Shown here piece after piece: positions 1-10,012 of a DNA stretch of 64,000 bases; within the stretch, counting starts at the first letter, position 1, and each line of letters opens with the position of its first letter. The stretch comes from Trichobilharzia regenti (lineage: Eukaryota > Platyhelminthes > Trematoda > Strigeidida > Schistosomatidae), in the NCBI GenBank assembly GCA_944472135.2, contig OX235262.1, positions 70,370,887 to 70,434,886 on the forward strand, given 5' to 3'. The position numbers were made by a program, and so were the translations under genes. Below the pieces are notes generated by a model, which was not told where the DNA came from, searched no databases, and saw only the letters and a program-made list of their open reading frames with translations.

Positions 1-13
1 CTTAAAATTAAAA

Positions 14-1066
14 GTGATAACTATATGGCCTGTACTTCCTGGTGGCGATAGGCACCTAGTGTCACTCATATTCTCCTTCTGGTGTGTTAGCGCCAAGTCT
101 AGAGTGGACGGATCAGGTTTAGAGTGGTATCATGTTGATGCATGTATATTCTGCACAAGTACGCATTCAAGCACTGTCAGCATGAGTTTCCTGTTGAAAC
201 AAGTATACAAGATAATTGATGTCAATTCCTTCCAGTTAATATGTGGGGCATTAAAGTCACCTGCTATTAGGCACTTACTTTTTCTACTTCACACCCTGAT
301 TTGATTAAGTATGATCTCGTCGGCTCGGCTTGCAAGACTTCTATATATAACCCCAACTGACTCAGCGCCTTGTTCAACTTAATGACACAACTTGCGGCTA
401 CACTGATGCCGCTGTTATGAGCTTCCGACAATATTGATCTGATTCCGGCATCATCCTAGATGTATAGGGCAACCGCCTCTCCGACTTGTTACTCTATATG
501 CCCTAACGCAGATGTACCCAGGTATGAGGGGAGTTAAGTCTACACCCACCAACATCACGTTTCAGTGATGGCAACCTAATCCGGTCCTATTCCTTCAGAT
601 AACACTTCTATTTCAGTGAGCCTATTTCTAAGGCCACACGCGTTCATATATCATACTGAAAGACCTAGGTGTTCACTCGACTTATGGACGAACGTTTAGG
701 TACCAAGGGCTTCCTGAACCTAATTACCCTGAAGTCCAACAATTCAAGGCCTTCACTTTTTCCAGTCGCGCCTTTAACTGGGCTACTATTTCTCTTTTAA
801 TTCTATCCTCCAGCCGCCAGTCTGGCCTTATTCTTAGCTTTTCGTCCTGTTTTTTAGTACTAACCAATGTAATTAGTTTCTTCCATTTTGCTCTCGCCGC
901 AACTGGAAGCCATGCGTTTGTAGTGTACGTTGAACCTTTGAACTTTTATTTCAGAAAACTCGCCCGCTTTCGGCACTACTTCATCTTTTGATTTGTGACT
1001 CTCCTGTGCATACTTGGTTCGCTCTCTCGTTGTGCTTTCACTTAGCGCACACTTCGAGCCTACCAC
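14..1066 (-). pseudogene. CR1-like LINE relic: endonuclease region (minus strand)
   Basis: Minus-strand translation of roughly 300 down to 14 gives fragments typical of an apurinic-type (APE) endonuclease of CR1-clade LINEs: a GDFNAPHINW block (catalytic Asp and Asn of the GDFN motif) around 240-265, then a PSTLDLALTH-like block near 85-115. Further upstream on the same strand (about 450-560) a block like YRVTSRRGG followed by a short hydrophobic stretch fits the middle of the nuclease fold. The pieces lie in different frames with stops, so the copy is dead. A 68-residue open frame at 860-1066 may be the linker or end of ORF1, but I do not recognise it. The RT part would lie to the left of the window. 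Nuclease assignment is fairly sure; clade assignment rests on motif wording only. Confidence 0.65.
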
Positions 1067-1408
1067 CAGTCAAGATAGCTGATAAGTTGCATAACACCTA
1101 TATTTATTAAATTTGATATTTCATTTGTGTAAAATACAACTCCGTCTCAGACACACCGCCCATCTCAAGTCTTTACTTTGATTTCGTTCGTCAGTACTTA
1201 CACGTTAGGTAGAGTATTGCTAAGGTTATAAAGCGGTGACGTTTTCTGTAAGTGTGGTTATTTTGAGGTCTATCTTAAGTCTAGTCTAACACTTACAAGG
1301 GGTGAGCACGCGTTTTCACTGTTTGCCTCTATGGTGGCTTAACGCGTTAATAGTTCTTTTTCATATTGACTATTTTGCTTACTTTTCATGTAGTTATAAA
1401 AATTTTAC
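1067..1408. other. Stretch between the CR1-like relic and gypsy gag
   Basis: No gene is visible. By position this could be the 5' untranslated leader of the gypsy element that follows. No LTR of the TGTGGT...TTACA family found elsewhere in the window is recognisable here, so the 5' end of the gypsy copy seems lost. Confidence 0.35.
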
Positions 1409-2296
1409 TTGTTTGTCCTTATACTTGTTTTTATCACTCTGTTAGTATGTCATCTTGTCCTCATGATGGTCGATAACGGTTCTTCTTCACAGATGGCTAT
1501 AACCTTGCAACCCTCAACTTACTGGACACATCTTCCGGCTGCATGGTTCAGTCACGCAGAAGCGCTGATCGCCCTCAGACATATATACTCACAAGAAACC
1601 AAGGTAAACCTGGTAACTGTGAGTCTCCCCGAGAATGTCATGGAAGAAGTGTCTGATGTTCTCCAGGATCCGTCTCCAGACCTGTATGAACGTCTCAAGC
1701 AGGTACTAATTAAGCGCGTTGCACTAAATGACTAACAGAAAGTGCAAGAACTTTTTCGGGGCGGTCAGCTTGGTGACCGAAAGCCCACTCAAATGTCACG
1801 ACCGATGAAACAGTTAGTCGCTGACTTCAAAACAGATGATGCCCTCTTAAAGTAAGTTTGGCTGCAAAAATTGCCTCAGACGATTCAGGGCATTTTAGCC
1901 CCAATCAACAAGTCTCCCTTACCGGAACTATCCAAGGCGGCCGATAGAGCAGTGGAGGCTACTAAATCCAACATGAGCATTTCGGCTGCGATAGCCGATA
2001 GTCCCGATGAGACCAAAGATTTTTCTACTGAGAGATCATCAAGCTTCGATGCGGTGGCCCATATAACCAGGCTTCACGAGGAGACATGTAGTATTAGACA
2101 GGAGATGGACGCCAGAGGTCGCTCGTGTAGTCGCACAAACGCGCCCCGTAATAGATCCTTTTTACGTGCTGGCAGTAAGCGTCGAAAGTCTCGAAATTCC
2201 CAGCCTGCAGTGTGCTGGTATCATCGGCGTTATGGTGCAAAGGCCAAAAGGTTCACTCGCTCATGCACCTTCGATGTTCAAAAGTCGGGAAACTAG
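1409..2296 (+). pseudogene. Ty3/gypsy gag relic
   Basis: One reading frame runs from 1409 to 2296, broken by stop codons at about 1733 and 1852 that leave the frame unchanged. The real Gag start is probably the ATG near 1492, because the upstream 27 residues are a hydrophobic stretch unlike Gag. Recognisable parts are a PAAWFSHAEA block near the N terminus (the 'W..AE' signature of invertebrate gypsy Gag), an FRGGQLGDRKPTQMSR block about 120 residues on, and at the C terminus a Cys/His cluster, CWYHRRYGAKAKRF..SC, the atypical zinc-finger-like end seen in these Gags. The pol frame begins by overlap at 2212. Similar to Boudicca-type elements of schistosomes by layout; exact family not settled. 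Confidence 0.75.
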
Positions 2297-3708
2297 TAGG
2301 CCAGCAGGTAGTGGCGACCAACGTCACTGGCGAACCACTCCCATATCGCCCCCTCCATGTTACTGACCGTAACACTGGGACACGCTTTCTGGTTGACACT
2401 GGGGAGGAAGCTACCGTGATTCCAACAACAGGTGAAGAGCGCCTGCTGCCAACATCCTTACAGCTCCGAGCCGCAAATGGTTCACCTACCACAACGTATG
2501 GTGGAAGGTTCCCGGACCTTATAAATGGCTTACATCGATCATTTCGTTGGGCTGTAACGCACAAACCCTCTCTAAGTCCAGTATACCAAACCCCTGCCTC
2601 TAATAGCCCTTACGCAGACGTCTTTTGCCAACCTTTTGAAACCGGCTTCCAGGCTTCTATGCGTGACTTCTACTGTCACTCACCATACATGAGGACTGGT
2701 CCACCTGTGTTTGCAAAGCCACGGCGATTGTCCTCAGAAAAACTCCAAGCCGTAAAGGCTGAGTCCGAACATATATTAGAGATGGGGATAATCCGTCCAC
2801 CTAGCAGCCCGTGATCTTCCCCGTTACATGTGGTGCCTACAAATAACGGAATAGACTGGAGGCCTTGTAGGGATTAGCTCAGACTAAACGCGCAGACCGC
2901 ACCAGATCACCACCCTGTGCCACATGTACGCGACCTGACGTCTCCCCTCAAAGGGGCAACGGTATTCAGCAAACTTGACTTAACAAGAGCTTATCATCAG
3001 ATCCAGTTCATCCTGAAGATATTCCTAAAACGGCAGTTATCACTCCTTTTGGTTTTTCAGAATTCCTTTGAGTGCCGTGTGGTCTCCGCAACGCCGCACA
3101 GACATTCCAACGTTTCATTCATGACGTTTTGCGCGGATTGGACTGCGCGTATGCCTACCTGGACGATATATATTCTTGGCTAGCCCAGATGAAGCCACTC
3201 ACCATATGCATTTACAGATAGTTTTTGAGCGACTAACAACATGCAGTTTGACACTTAACATATCTAAATGCCAGATTGGCATCCGTTCGTTGACCTTTCT
3301 GGGACATGTCATTAACGAACATGGCATTCGCCCTTTACCTGAAAAGATGCAGGCCATACAAAATTTCCCAGAGCCTACGTCCATGAAATCTTTGCGCATA
3401 TTTCTAGGCACGGTGAGTTATTACCGGAGATTTGTTTCTCAATCTGCACACATTTACATGCATTCACAGACCTATTAAAGGGTAAGTGCAAGACATTCAG
3501 CATGACACCAAGGGCTCAAGAAGCGTTCCAAAAAATTAAGTCGGCGATTGCAGACGCAACCATGCCAGTCCACCTAGACGTCCAACTTCTCCTTGGCATC
3601 TCGGTTGACTCATATAACACAGCTGTTGGGGCTGTCCTACAGCAACAGGTACATACGTCATGGATAATAGTCGCTTCTTTCTCTCGGAAGTTATCCGTAG
3701 CAGTATAA
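2212..3708 (+). pseudogene. Ty3/gypsy pol relic: protease, reverse transcriptase, start of RNase H
   Basis: Protease is shown by FLVDTGEEATVIP (catalytic DTG) near 2390; its C-terminal part is partly deleted. The RT fingers begin near 2690 (TGPPVFAKPRRL, then GIIRPPSSP), where a stop at about 2812 replaces the usual Trp. Then follow VFSKLDLTRAYHQI near 2970 and, after at least two frame changes, the active-site YLDD box at about 3150-3165 in a different frame. LTFLGHVINEHGI and an RRFV thumb block lie in 3290-3435. A tether and RNase H start (about 3502-3705) ends abruptly at LTR sequence. No integrase is present. Multiple shifts and stops make this an old inactive copy with a large internal deletion. 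Confidence 0.85.
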
Positions 3709-3777
3709 CTATCAGCAAGAAAACAACCAATCAGAAGACGAAGTTTGTCTGCTAATAATAACGAATAATAATGTACA
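3699..3777 (+). mobile_element. Gypsy 3' LTR fragment, left part (split by a later insertion)
   Basis: This matches the central part of the solo LTRs at 21462-21797 and 27122-27481 (shared words AACAACCAATCAGAAGAC and AATAATGTACAT). The LTR resumes at 6094 after the 2.3-kb insertion. The first half of the LTR is missing, so RNase H is joined directly to mid-LTR sequence. Confidence 0.75.
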
Positions 3778-3971
3778 TGTAGTAATTTATTGTAATTGTA
3801 ATATTAGTATTTCGAGATGACCGAATTATACGAATCCAAACAAAACACAGAGAGGACAGACCTCAGGAATTTGTATTTAGCGGAATTATTATGCAATTCA
3901 TATAAGAAACATATTAACAATCAACAGTAAGTATTTAAGCAATAGAGAGATAGAAATTGTCAATCACCACA
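3778..3971 (-). repeat. 3' LTR (sense direction) of the Gag-only element
   Basis: 194 bp, TG...CA ends in both orientations, identical to 5900-6093 as read by eye. In the sense direction it is preceded by a weak purine-rich stretch (GAGGTGTGGCGGA). Confidence 0.92.
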
Positions 3972-4556
3972 TCCGCCACACCTCGAATATCTCCTTGCGT
4001 ATTTATAACGATGTCTCGGTTTGCTTGCAAGTAGGTGCGACCTTCTAACTGATTCTGCGATATCATTTTCATCAGTATTATCTGGACTTATTTCTGAATT
4101 ATCTACAAAATCAGGATTATTAGCGGAATCAATAATATTATAATTGGAACGACCTACTTCATTTATTGTCACTTTGTCCAGGTGTCCGTTATGAACTGAG
4201 TGATCTTTGATGTCTAATATCTTCACCACTCGATTTCCCATTTTTTGTAGTATAATTCCAACAGAAGGTCTATAGTTATTACCTTTGTAATAATGTACAT
4301 TAGAAGTCGTGGACATCAGATGCTTTTTGAGAATTCGAGATTTGAATAGTTTTGCAGGACTTTCACGGGTACTTGTATGCTCTGCATTCAACAGACGCGG
4401 TCTATGCATATGCAACAATTCCTCCATTTTAATCAGTTGCTCTCTCATCTCATTCAGTTCTTCTCGTGTTTTCGACAGTTCGCATTGTAACTCGGCTACC
4501 TCATTTTTGGGAACAGTTGACGCTTGAGTTGCTGAAGTTGTAGTGGAGGTTTTCAT
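3960..4556 (-). pseudogene. Coiled coil plus integrase C-terminal remnant of the deleted element
   Basis: 198 residues in the same frame as the nucleocapsid part, with one TAA between them. Residues about 18-50 form a heptad-like coiled coil (ELQCELSKTREELNEMREQL). From about residue 60 the text changes to that of a gypsy integrase: STRESPAKLF, as at the end of the catalytic core, then VHYYKGNNYRPSVGII and HNGHLDKV, as in the integrase C-terminal domain. The change marks the deletion junction that removed protease, RT, RNase H and the integrase core. The last residues run into the LTR. It is a relic, not a working integrase. Confidence 0.7.
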
Positions 4557-4574
4557 TGGATGAGATTGAGTATT

Positions 4575-4960
4575 TTAAAAAGTTGAAAGACACATTGACT
4601 CCATTTTACTAGACAACTTGGGAGAATTATAAGAATGTTGAGCAACATATGTATTCGAACTTCTGCAAACCGTCTTGATGTGTCCAACTTTACCACATTT
4701 GTGACACTTAGCACCCCGAAAACGGCAAGTGCTTCGTAGATGTAACTTTCCACAGGATAAACACGGTTTAATGTTTTTGATCTCTCGCTGCATTCTATTA
4801 CCTGTGGACGGCAGTTTGGATTTCTTTCCATTACCACTTGTATTTTCGACTTTAGAAAGCATAACATCAGATACCGACGTAGTGGGAGCAGAGTGTAGGG
4901 GACTAATATTAGAGTTCACTAACATTCCAAGTATAAAAGTAATAATCCAAGTCAGTGGAG
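4575..4960 (-). CDS. Gag nucleocapsid part with two zinc knuckles
   Basis: The frame that opens at 4925 (ATG) and runs to a TAA at 4575 carries two Cys/His knuckles in tandem: CLSCGKLHLRSTC (a C-X2-C-X4-H-like variant) and CHKCGKVGHIKTVC, the latter a canonical C-X2-C-X4-H-X4-C. This is the RNA-binding nucleocapsid region of a Ty3/gypsy Gag. It is separated from the capsid domain by the non-coding segment 4961-5373. The same frame continues after the single TAA into the next open stretch. Confidence 0.8.
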
Positions 4961-5373
4961 TGTTAAATCACAATATATTACCAAAAATACAGTGACGAAT
5001 TATAGCAACAAAAAGGATTACTTGGTTATAAAGTGTAAGTCCTCGGCTACAAATTAATTATATAATCCACAGGCACGTTAACTGTTGGGACTGCGTCTGC
5101 TGTAGCTGCTGTGTACCGGTTGTAGAAATGTCTTCGGATGAAAGTAGTAGGCTCCTACAATAAATCCAAAGTTACAACACGGTGTGAGTGGAGCAAGCAA
5201 GTAGAGGTGACCAGGGAGAAGACGAAGTCTCCAACAGCAGAGTGTATTTTTCAATTGTACACGGAAGTTATTTATATCTCAACAAGAAGCGATTTAAACA
5301 AAAATTATGTACAATATCTCGAATTTATACAAGTACCTAAAAAGTGTACAATCACATTGTTACGTACTCAACA
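4961..5373 (-). other. 413-bp non-coding segment interrupting gag; possible solo LTR or intron
   Basis: In the sense direction the segment begins TGTTGAG and ends TTTAACA, short imperfect inverted ends of the TG...CA type, and it contains no open frame consistent with Gag. Flanking bases on the plus strand (GGAG left, AGAG right) match at 3 of 4 positions. An alternative reading is an intron: a good donor word GTACGTAAC lies near 5360 and an acceptor-like TTTGTAG near 5050. A true intron would normally be lost on retrotransposition, so I favour an inserted LTR that was then carried along, but this is uncertain. Confidence 0.4.
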
Positions 5374-5886
5374 AGAGTATTCATTATTGACATCTTCATA
5401 TGTAATATATACATCTTTAGCAGTTTGGAAGGTACAAGAAGGAACCTGAATTAACTCTTTCTCTAACTTAGGAATATTGATTCCAGCAATTAGACGATCA
5501 CGTAGTTGAGTATGCAGCTGATCTCCAAAGTTACACTTTGAAGCTTGTATTTGGAGTTGCAGAATATAGTCTCTAATTCTCTGGTTGGGAGCACGAAGCA
5601 GTTTATTGAACTGAGCCCTCTCTCGCGCCTCAAAAGTAGTTATATGGAAGTGATCTATAAGAAGTTCACGGAGCTTAGCATATGGCAGAGAAATGGGTTT
5701 ATCTGGAAATGACAGAGTCTTTACTAGGCTATACGCATCTAGCCCAATAGCAGTGATGAAATATGCTGGAATTTTGTCATCCCGAACATTCTTGGAAATG
5801 CACCACGCATCGAAGCATTCCAAATAATCAGCAATCTCCCGCGGAGACCCATTAATGGGGAATTTTCCCAGGTTACTTAGCTCCAT
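5368..5886 (-). CDS. Gag N-terminal (capsid-like) domain of the Gag-only element
   Basis: 172 residues from ATG at 5886. The pattern is that of a retrotransposon Gag capsid: 'DYLECFDAWCISKN' followed by a helix-rich region with 'YFITAIGLDAYSLVKTL', 'LLIDHF' and 'ERAQFNKLLRAPNQRIRDYI', which matches the Retrotrans_gag style in Ty3/gypsy elements. The start is supported by being the first ATG after the 5' LTR. The frame stops at 5368, where a 413-bp non-coding segment begins. No stops occur within the domain, which agrees with the young age of the insertion. Role: packaging RNA into virus-like particles, possibly supplied to or borrowed from related elements. Confidence 0.8.
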   Translation of the reverse strand: MELSNLGKFPINGSPREIADYLECFDAWCISKNVRDDKIPAYFITAIGLDAYSLVKTLSFPDKPISLPYAKLRELLIDHFHITTFEARERAQFNKLLRAPNQRIRDYILQLQIQASKCNFGDQLHTQLRDRLIAGINIPKLEKELIQVPSCTFQTAKDVYITYEDVNNEYSC

Positions 5887-5899
5887 CGCGACGCCAATT

Positions 5900-6093
5900 T
5901 GTAGTAATTTATTGTAATTGTAATATTAGTATTTCGAGATGACCGAATTATACGAATCCAAACAAAACACAGAGAGGACAGACCTCAGGAATTTGTATTT
6001 AGCGGAATTATTATGCAATTCATATAAGAAACATATTAACAATCAACAGTAAGTATTTAAGCAATAGAGAGATAGAAATTGTCAATCACCACA
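5900..6093 (-). repeat. 5' LTR (sense direction) of the Gag-only element
   Basis: Second 194-bp copy. The Gag start codon lies only about 14 bases after the LTR edge in the sense direction, so the candidate primer-binding site overlaps the start codon. Confidence 0.92.
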
Positions 6094-6171
6094 GTACATA
6101 AAAATACACAAATGTAACTTGATTTCCTCAATAAACGATCTGTCGTGTGGCCCTTGTCTTCTGTTGTTACA
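6094..6171 (+). mobile_element. Gypsy 3' LTR fragment, right part
   Basis: Continues the LTR interrupted at 3777. It holds AATAAACGATCTGT (a poly(A) signal within the LTR) and ends CTTCTGTTGTTACA, like the solo LTR ends at 21797 and 27481. It shows that the gypsy copy was in place before the Gag-only element inserted. Confidence 0.8.
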
Positions 6172-6739
6172 GTATCGCCCTGTGGTCTTATGATGATGGC
6201 ACTACAGTTGATTTTATTCCTCATTATAAGAAGTGGATGATATTCAGCATATCCAGATAACACAGAAATAAACATGTTCTTATTTAATAGAAAGTTGGAG
6301 TGAATTTCTATGTGCTTTTGTTCTATTCCAGTTTTTTTGCATGTCACTACAAAATCATACCGACGAACCATAATTTGATCTGCCCATATTCGAACAGGGA
6401 TGGTGATGCCTAACACTAAATGAAAGGCCACCATATATTTAGGTTTTAGCTTGGCGTTGTTACCAGGTCTATTGCCGAGCAAAAAGACACGCAGAAATAC
6501 GGATAAAATCACCATCAGTTTGCTATAGGTCCAGACTTTTAACCGACACATTAAGGCAGACACATCAAAAAATAGTCTATAAGTCACTTCAAGGTGACAA
6601 CGAACTCCAAGACCGGCAAGTGTGAGATTCCATACAGTGCGGTTTTAAGCTATAACCATAAAAAATTCCCCGATCACTCACTGCATACCGTGTTGTAAAC
6701 GCCTTACAGACTTACTTTCGTGGATCGTGCTTTGATGTA
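6172..6739 (-). other. Possible 3' end of the BEL/Pao relic
   Basis: A 176-residue minus-strand open frame (6057-6587) crosses the border of the gypsy LTR and so is accidental at least at its end. The rest has no motif I recognise. By position it may be the 3' tail or LTR of the BEL/Pao element upstream on the minus strand. Confidence 0.3.
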
Positions 6740-7570
6740 GTGCCCTTGAAAAATTGCAGGGCTTACGACATTAAGCCTGCAACACGTGTCATTTTGACGA
6801 TTCTTTATGGTGAAATCGCCTTAGAATTGTACTTAGTCACTCCCTCGAATAAACACAATTTTCATACATCTCGCACCACTGTATCAGTCTTTGCCCTAGC
6901 TTTGACAGTTCTCACTAATCCATCATTACTGACAAGCACGCCTTCCCGCTTGCTAAACGCCAAAAACCTATATTAGTTTTTTCTGGTACTAGCACATTAT
7001 CACCAACTCGATAATCTCTAAATAATCTTCACCACCTGTCTCTCGTTATAAATTGTAATACATATTCCCGAAACCATCTTCTCTGAAAAATGCCTTTCAG
7101 ACATCTGGCTTATCTCCATCTCTTAATAATATGTATGATCCCCGAATTCAAGTCCTCAATATCTGGGTCTCTTCGTAGAAATAACACCTATCTTAGAGTC
7201 AGCACGTCGAAGCCCTTGACATTGTGTCTCAATGGGGTCGACGGCCGACCGTTTAAAATCATTTCTGCCTCCCATAAAGATGTTTGTAAGGTTTCATCAG
7301 TTGTGCTTTGATTCTTACCTATGGAACCCAAAACAAGTTTATTGACATCTAAAAACCTCTCCCTTGAACCACCTTTGTGACTGGCTTATGGTGGATTGAA
7401 ACGCCACTCTGTTTTCCTTGCAATATGGTCGCCAAATAAGTTGACTTACCACCACACTCAGTTTTGAACTCACGTTCGATGATGACAAGTAATTGACAAG
7501 GAACCCTGAGCCTAGTTTCTGTGTTTGTTGATACTTATCAAAGAGGCGTATCTGCAACCCCAGCATAACT
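6740..7570 (-). pseudogene. BEL/Pao integrase relic
   Basis: Minus-strand translations in shifting frames give a sequence order typical of BEL/Pao integrase: a WRFNPP block followed by ASHKGG near 7365-7400 (end of the catalytic core, including the usual 'FNPP..SHHGG' region), AEMILNGRPSTPL near 7230 (the conserved 'E.ILNSRPLTP' block with the catalytic Glu region), WFREYVLQF near 7065, then a C-terminal region with VGDNVLV near 7000 and SNDGLVRTVKAR near 6900. Several stops and frame changes occur. The gypsy-type integrase wording is absent, which separates this from the neighbouring gypsy relic. Sinbad-like elements are the known schistosome BEL members; family identity not proven. Confidence 0.75.
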
Positions 7571-8879
7571 GATATCCCCTTAGAAATTCAAACTGACGCC
7601 ACTTAATGCCATAGTTAAAGAAGTGACCACTTAGCTATTCGAGTTCATATACTGAGTACAACCAGTTTTATCAGTTATAATCACCATTTGCTCGTTTCTT
7701 TGGACAGATGATAATTTCAGTTATTAACAGTAATCTTATTATTGCAAGAGTTAAAATAACTGAATTTATACTGATAGATCAGCGAAGATAAAAATTAATC
7801 AGGTATTTTCCGGAAGAATATGTTAAATGATTCTAGATATTTGAAATTCTGTGAATTATAACATTTTGCACTCTTTGAAGATGAAAAACAAAGCTGCGTA
7901 TACGACAAGCATTTTAATGATACATATTTATTGTTTCTCAGAAGTGCATATGAAATAATACTTATTTTAAAAATGAGGTAATTGTTAATAGTGTATATTG
8001 ATAGTGGAAGAAATATTTTCATAATGAGCGCTATTTAAATGATGAAAGTGATTAAAACAAAATGATATGAAATTTTACAAGAAGAGATTGTTATGTGGTC
8101 ATAAGTTATATACTATTCAGCGGTAAAAATATTACTAATAATAATAGTAGTAGCAATAATCATAGTGATGGGAAATTGTTGAAATGCTTCTTGTTTATTG
8201 AGATGAATAGTTTTCCGAACATATGGTTTATGAACTATACTACTTGTTTCTGTTACATATTTATTTATATATATCATTGTTTTAGTCTTCAATCTGTTCT
8301 TTTTCTAAATTGATCTTGTGTTAAATAATCCTGACGTAGATGACGACGTCTCACTTTCTTTCCTGGTGCATAAAGACTGTCCGACAACAGATTTACATCA
8401 TTTGATTTCTTCATATCCTTCAGCTGAATCTATCAATTTATAGGATGTCAAGAGATAAAATAAAAGAAATTAAGGTATAATTACATTAAAAATCAATATA
8501 TGCTTTGCATACAATAATTCCGACTCAATAACTCCTGCAAACTAATAGGAAAACTGAAGTAGAACAAGGGTATTATAAAGTGGTCAAGGATCAAGTACCA
8601 GTTAGCCATTATTTAAAAGGTTATTGTAGTGCGTCTGCATGATAAACAGACGGTTCAAAGTCACATTTATGCTAAATCCACAGGATATACATGAAAAATG
8701 AAGTGATTAAGTCAAGTTACACAAACTTTTCTCTATTATACTACACGTTACATAATCATGTGTAAAGGTTGATTTGAGTGGTGTTTACCTTCTGTACTAA
8801 AGTACATTTATAATTTTTCTATTTAATGAGGTTAGCTCAAATATGAGTGGGCTTATTTCTATTTAAGGTCCTCCTAATA
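7571..8879. other. AT-rich stretch without recognisable gene
   Basis: Short open frames here (for example 7795-8022 and 8095-8313) are AT-rich, low in complexity and match nothing I know. No repeat shared with the rest of the window was noticed. Confidence 0.5.
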
Positions 8880-8989
8880 ACTTCAAATGGAACATAGCCA
8901 TGTGAAAATTTTTGAAATATAACGAACAGGGAATGCGTTAGTGATACCCTAGCGATGAACTCCTAAGCCTCGCGAAATTCACTAGCCGA

Positions 8990-9080
8990 TAAGGAGCCCA
9001 GAAAAGGGGGAACAATAACATCGGTACTGAAACTTCGAAGCTAAAAGATTGAAGCCTCTAGGAACGAGAATGAATGAAAA
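8990..9080 (+). repeat. Possible SINE-A 3' end
   Basis: Contains ACTGAAACTTCGAAGCT...GAAGCCTCTAGGAACGAG, an approximate match to the 3' part of SINE-A ('GAAACTTCAAGC ... GAGCCCTATGTTCCACTGGGAAC'). Very diverged. Confidence 0.3.
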
Positions 9081-9149
9081 AGGAGAAAAGTTAAATAGTG
9101 AGAACATCTCAATATTTTGGCCATTTTAAAAGAGTGATTGAATTTATCT

Positions 9150-9488
9150 TGTGGTGAGAGTTGTCTGCAAGCCAAAATTATAGACAACAATTTACGTCCA
9201 TGTTTACGTCCTGAATCGGAGTCATGAGAAAAAAACACTAATAAAGTTTAACCTTGAGGAGCTCACCAACTAATCCCAGCAGACTTAACGTGTGCAAATA
9301 CTACTCTAAGATATATGGCTTAACTTTCGGAGAAACAGTCACAAGAAGTACAGAATAACTTCAGAAAGAAAACAATCAATCAGAATAGGTTACTTCTCCT
9401 CTGGCAATAGTGAACATGAAAATCTATAAATATCTCTTGGTTTTCTCAATAAACGATCTGTTGCCTGGCCTTCTCTTCTGTCGTTGCA
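9150..9488 (+). mobile_element. Solo LTR of the gypsy family (old copy)
   Basis: Begins TGTGGTGAGAG and ends with a degraded form of CTTCTGTTGTTACA. It shares AATAAACGATCTGTTGC, GCAGACTTAACGTG and ACCAATCAC-like words with the copies at 21462 and 27122. Target duplications are no longer clear (ATCT left, GTCT right), which fits greater age. Confidence 0.8.
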
Positions 9489-10012
9489 GTCTGAACTTTA
9501 TCATAGATCTAAATCAATGACATGATCAATGTAGTAAAGTGGGAAAACTATCCAAGGTAATTGTAACGTTTACTAGATTTCTTTTTTTGGAAAATGATTA
9601 CAGTGAGATTTATAAAATTGTTTACATGTACTTCCACTAAATCTTTATCACTGAATGAAAAATATTCATATTACTTTCAGTACATTTAAGTTTCACTTTC
9701 TCATATAACAAAATAAAGAAAATAAAACCCATTTCATCTTATTTCTATAGTTGTTTACGAGACTTTTACTTCATTCTAATCTGACATTCAATAATGTTGT
9801 GAATACATGTATATCATAAGATATCAGATACTGTCAAAGATTCTTTGAAGGCAGTTTTCTGATAATGGTCATCTAGAAAAAATCCATAAGGGATGAAAGA
9901 TACCAAATTATTAAGAGTATAAGTATGCATAATTAAATACAAGGAACACGAGTCAGTGATATATGATTTCTGCAGCTACGAAACGAAGTAAAATTTATCA
10001 TCACTATCAGTT
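9489..10012. other. AT-rich stretch without recognisable gene
   Basis: No coding pattern or shared repeat seen. Confidence 0.5.

Larger units (their letters stand above)
3778..6093 (-). mobile_element. Young internally deleted LTR retrotransposon, Gag only, nested in an older LTR
   Basis: Two direct repeats of 194 bp bound the element (3778-3971 and 5900-6093). They begin TG, end CA, and appear identical base for base. The 5-bp duplication GTACA lies just outside (3773-3777 and 6094-6098). Coding sense is on the minus strand. Order in the sense direction: LTR, possible primer-binding site beginning TTGGCGTCGCGATGG directly after the LTR, Gag N-terminal domain, a 413-bp non-coding segment, two zinc knuckles, a coiled coil, then an integrase C-terminal remnant and the second LTR. 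Protease, RT, RNase H and most of integrase are absent. The identical LTRs indicate a recent insertion that must have used enzymes from another element. The target is the LTR of the older gypsy copy. Confidence 0.9.

Noticed and set aside
3960..4556. A host protein with a coiled coil
   Set aside because: It lies inside an LTR element with exact ends, is in frame with zinc knuckles, and its second half reads as integrase C terminus.
6057..6587. A 176-residue minus-strand gene
   Set aside because: Its end crosses into two unrelated LTRs and it has no motif. It is an accidental open frame.
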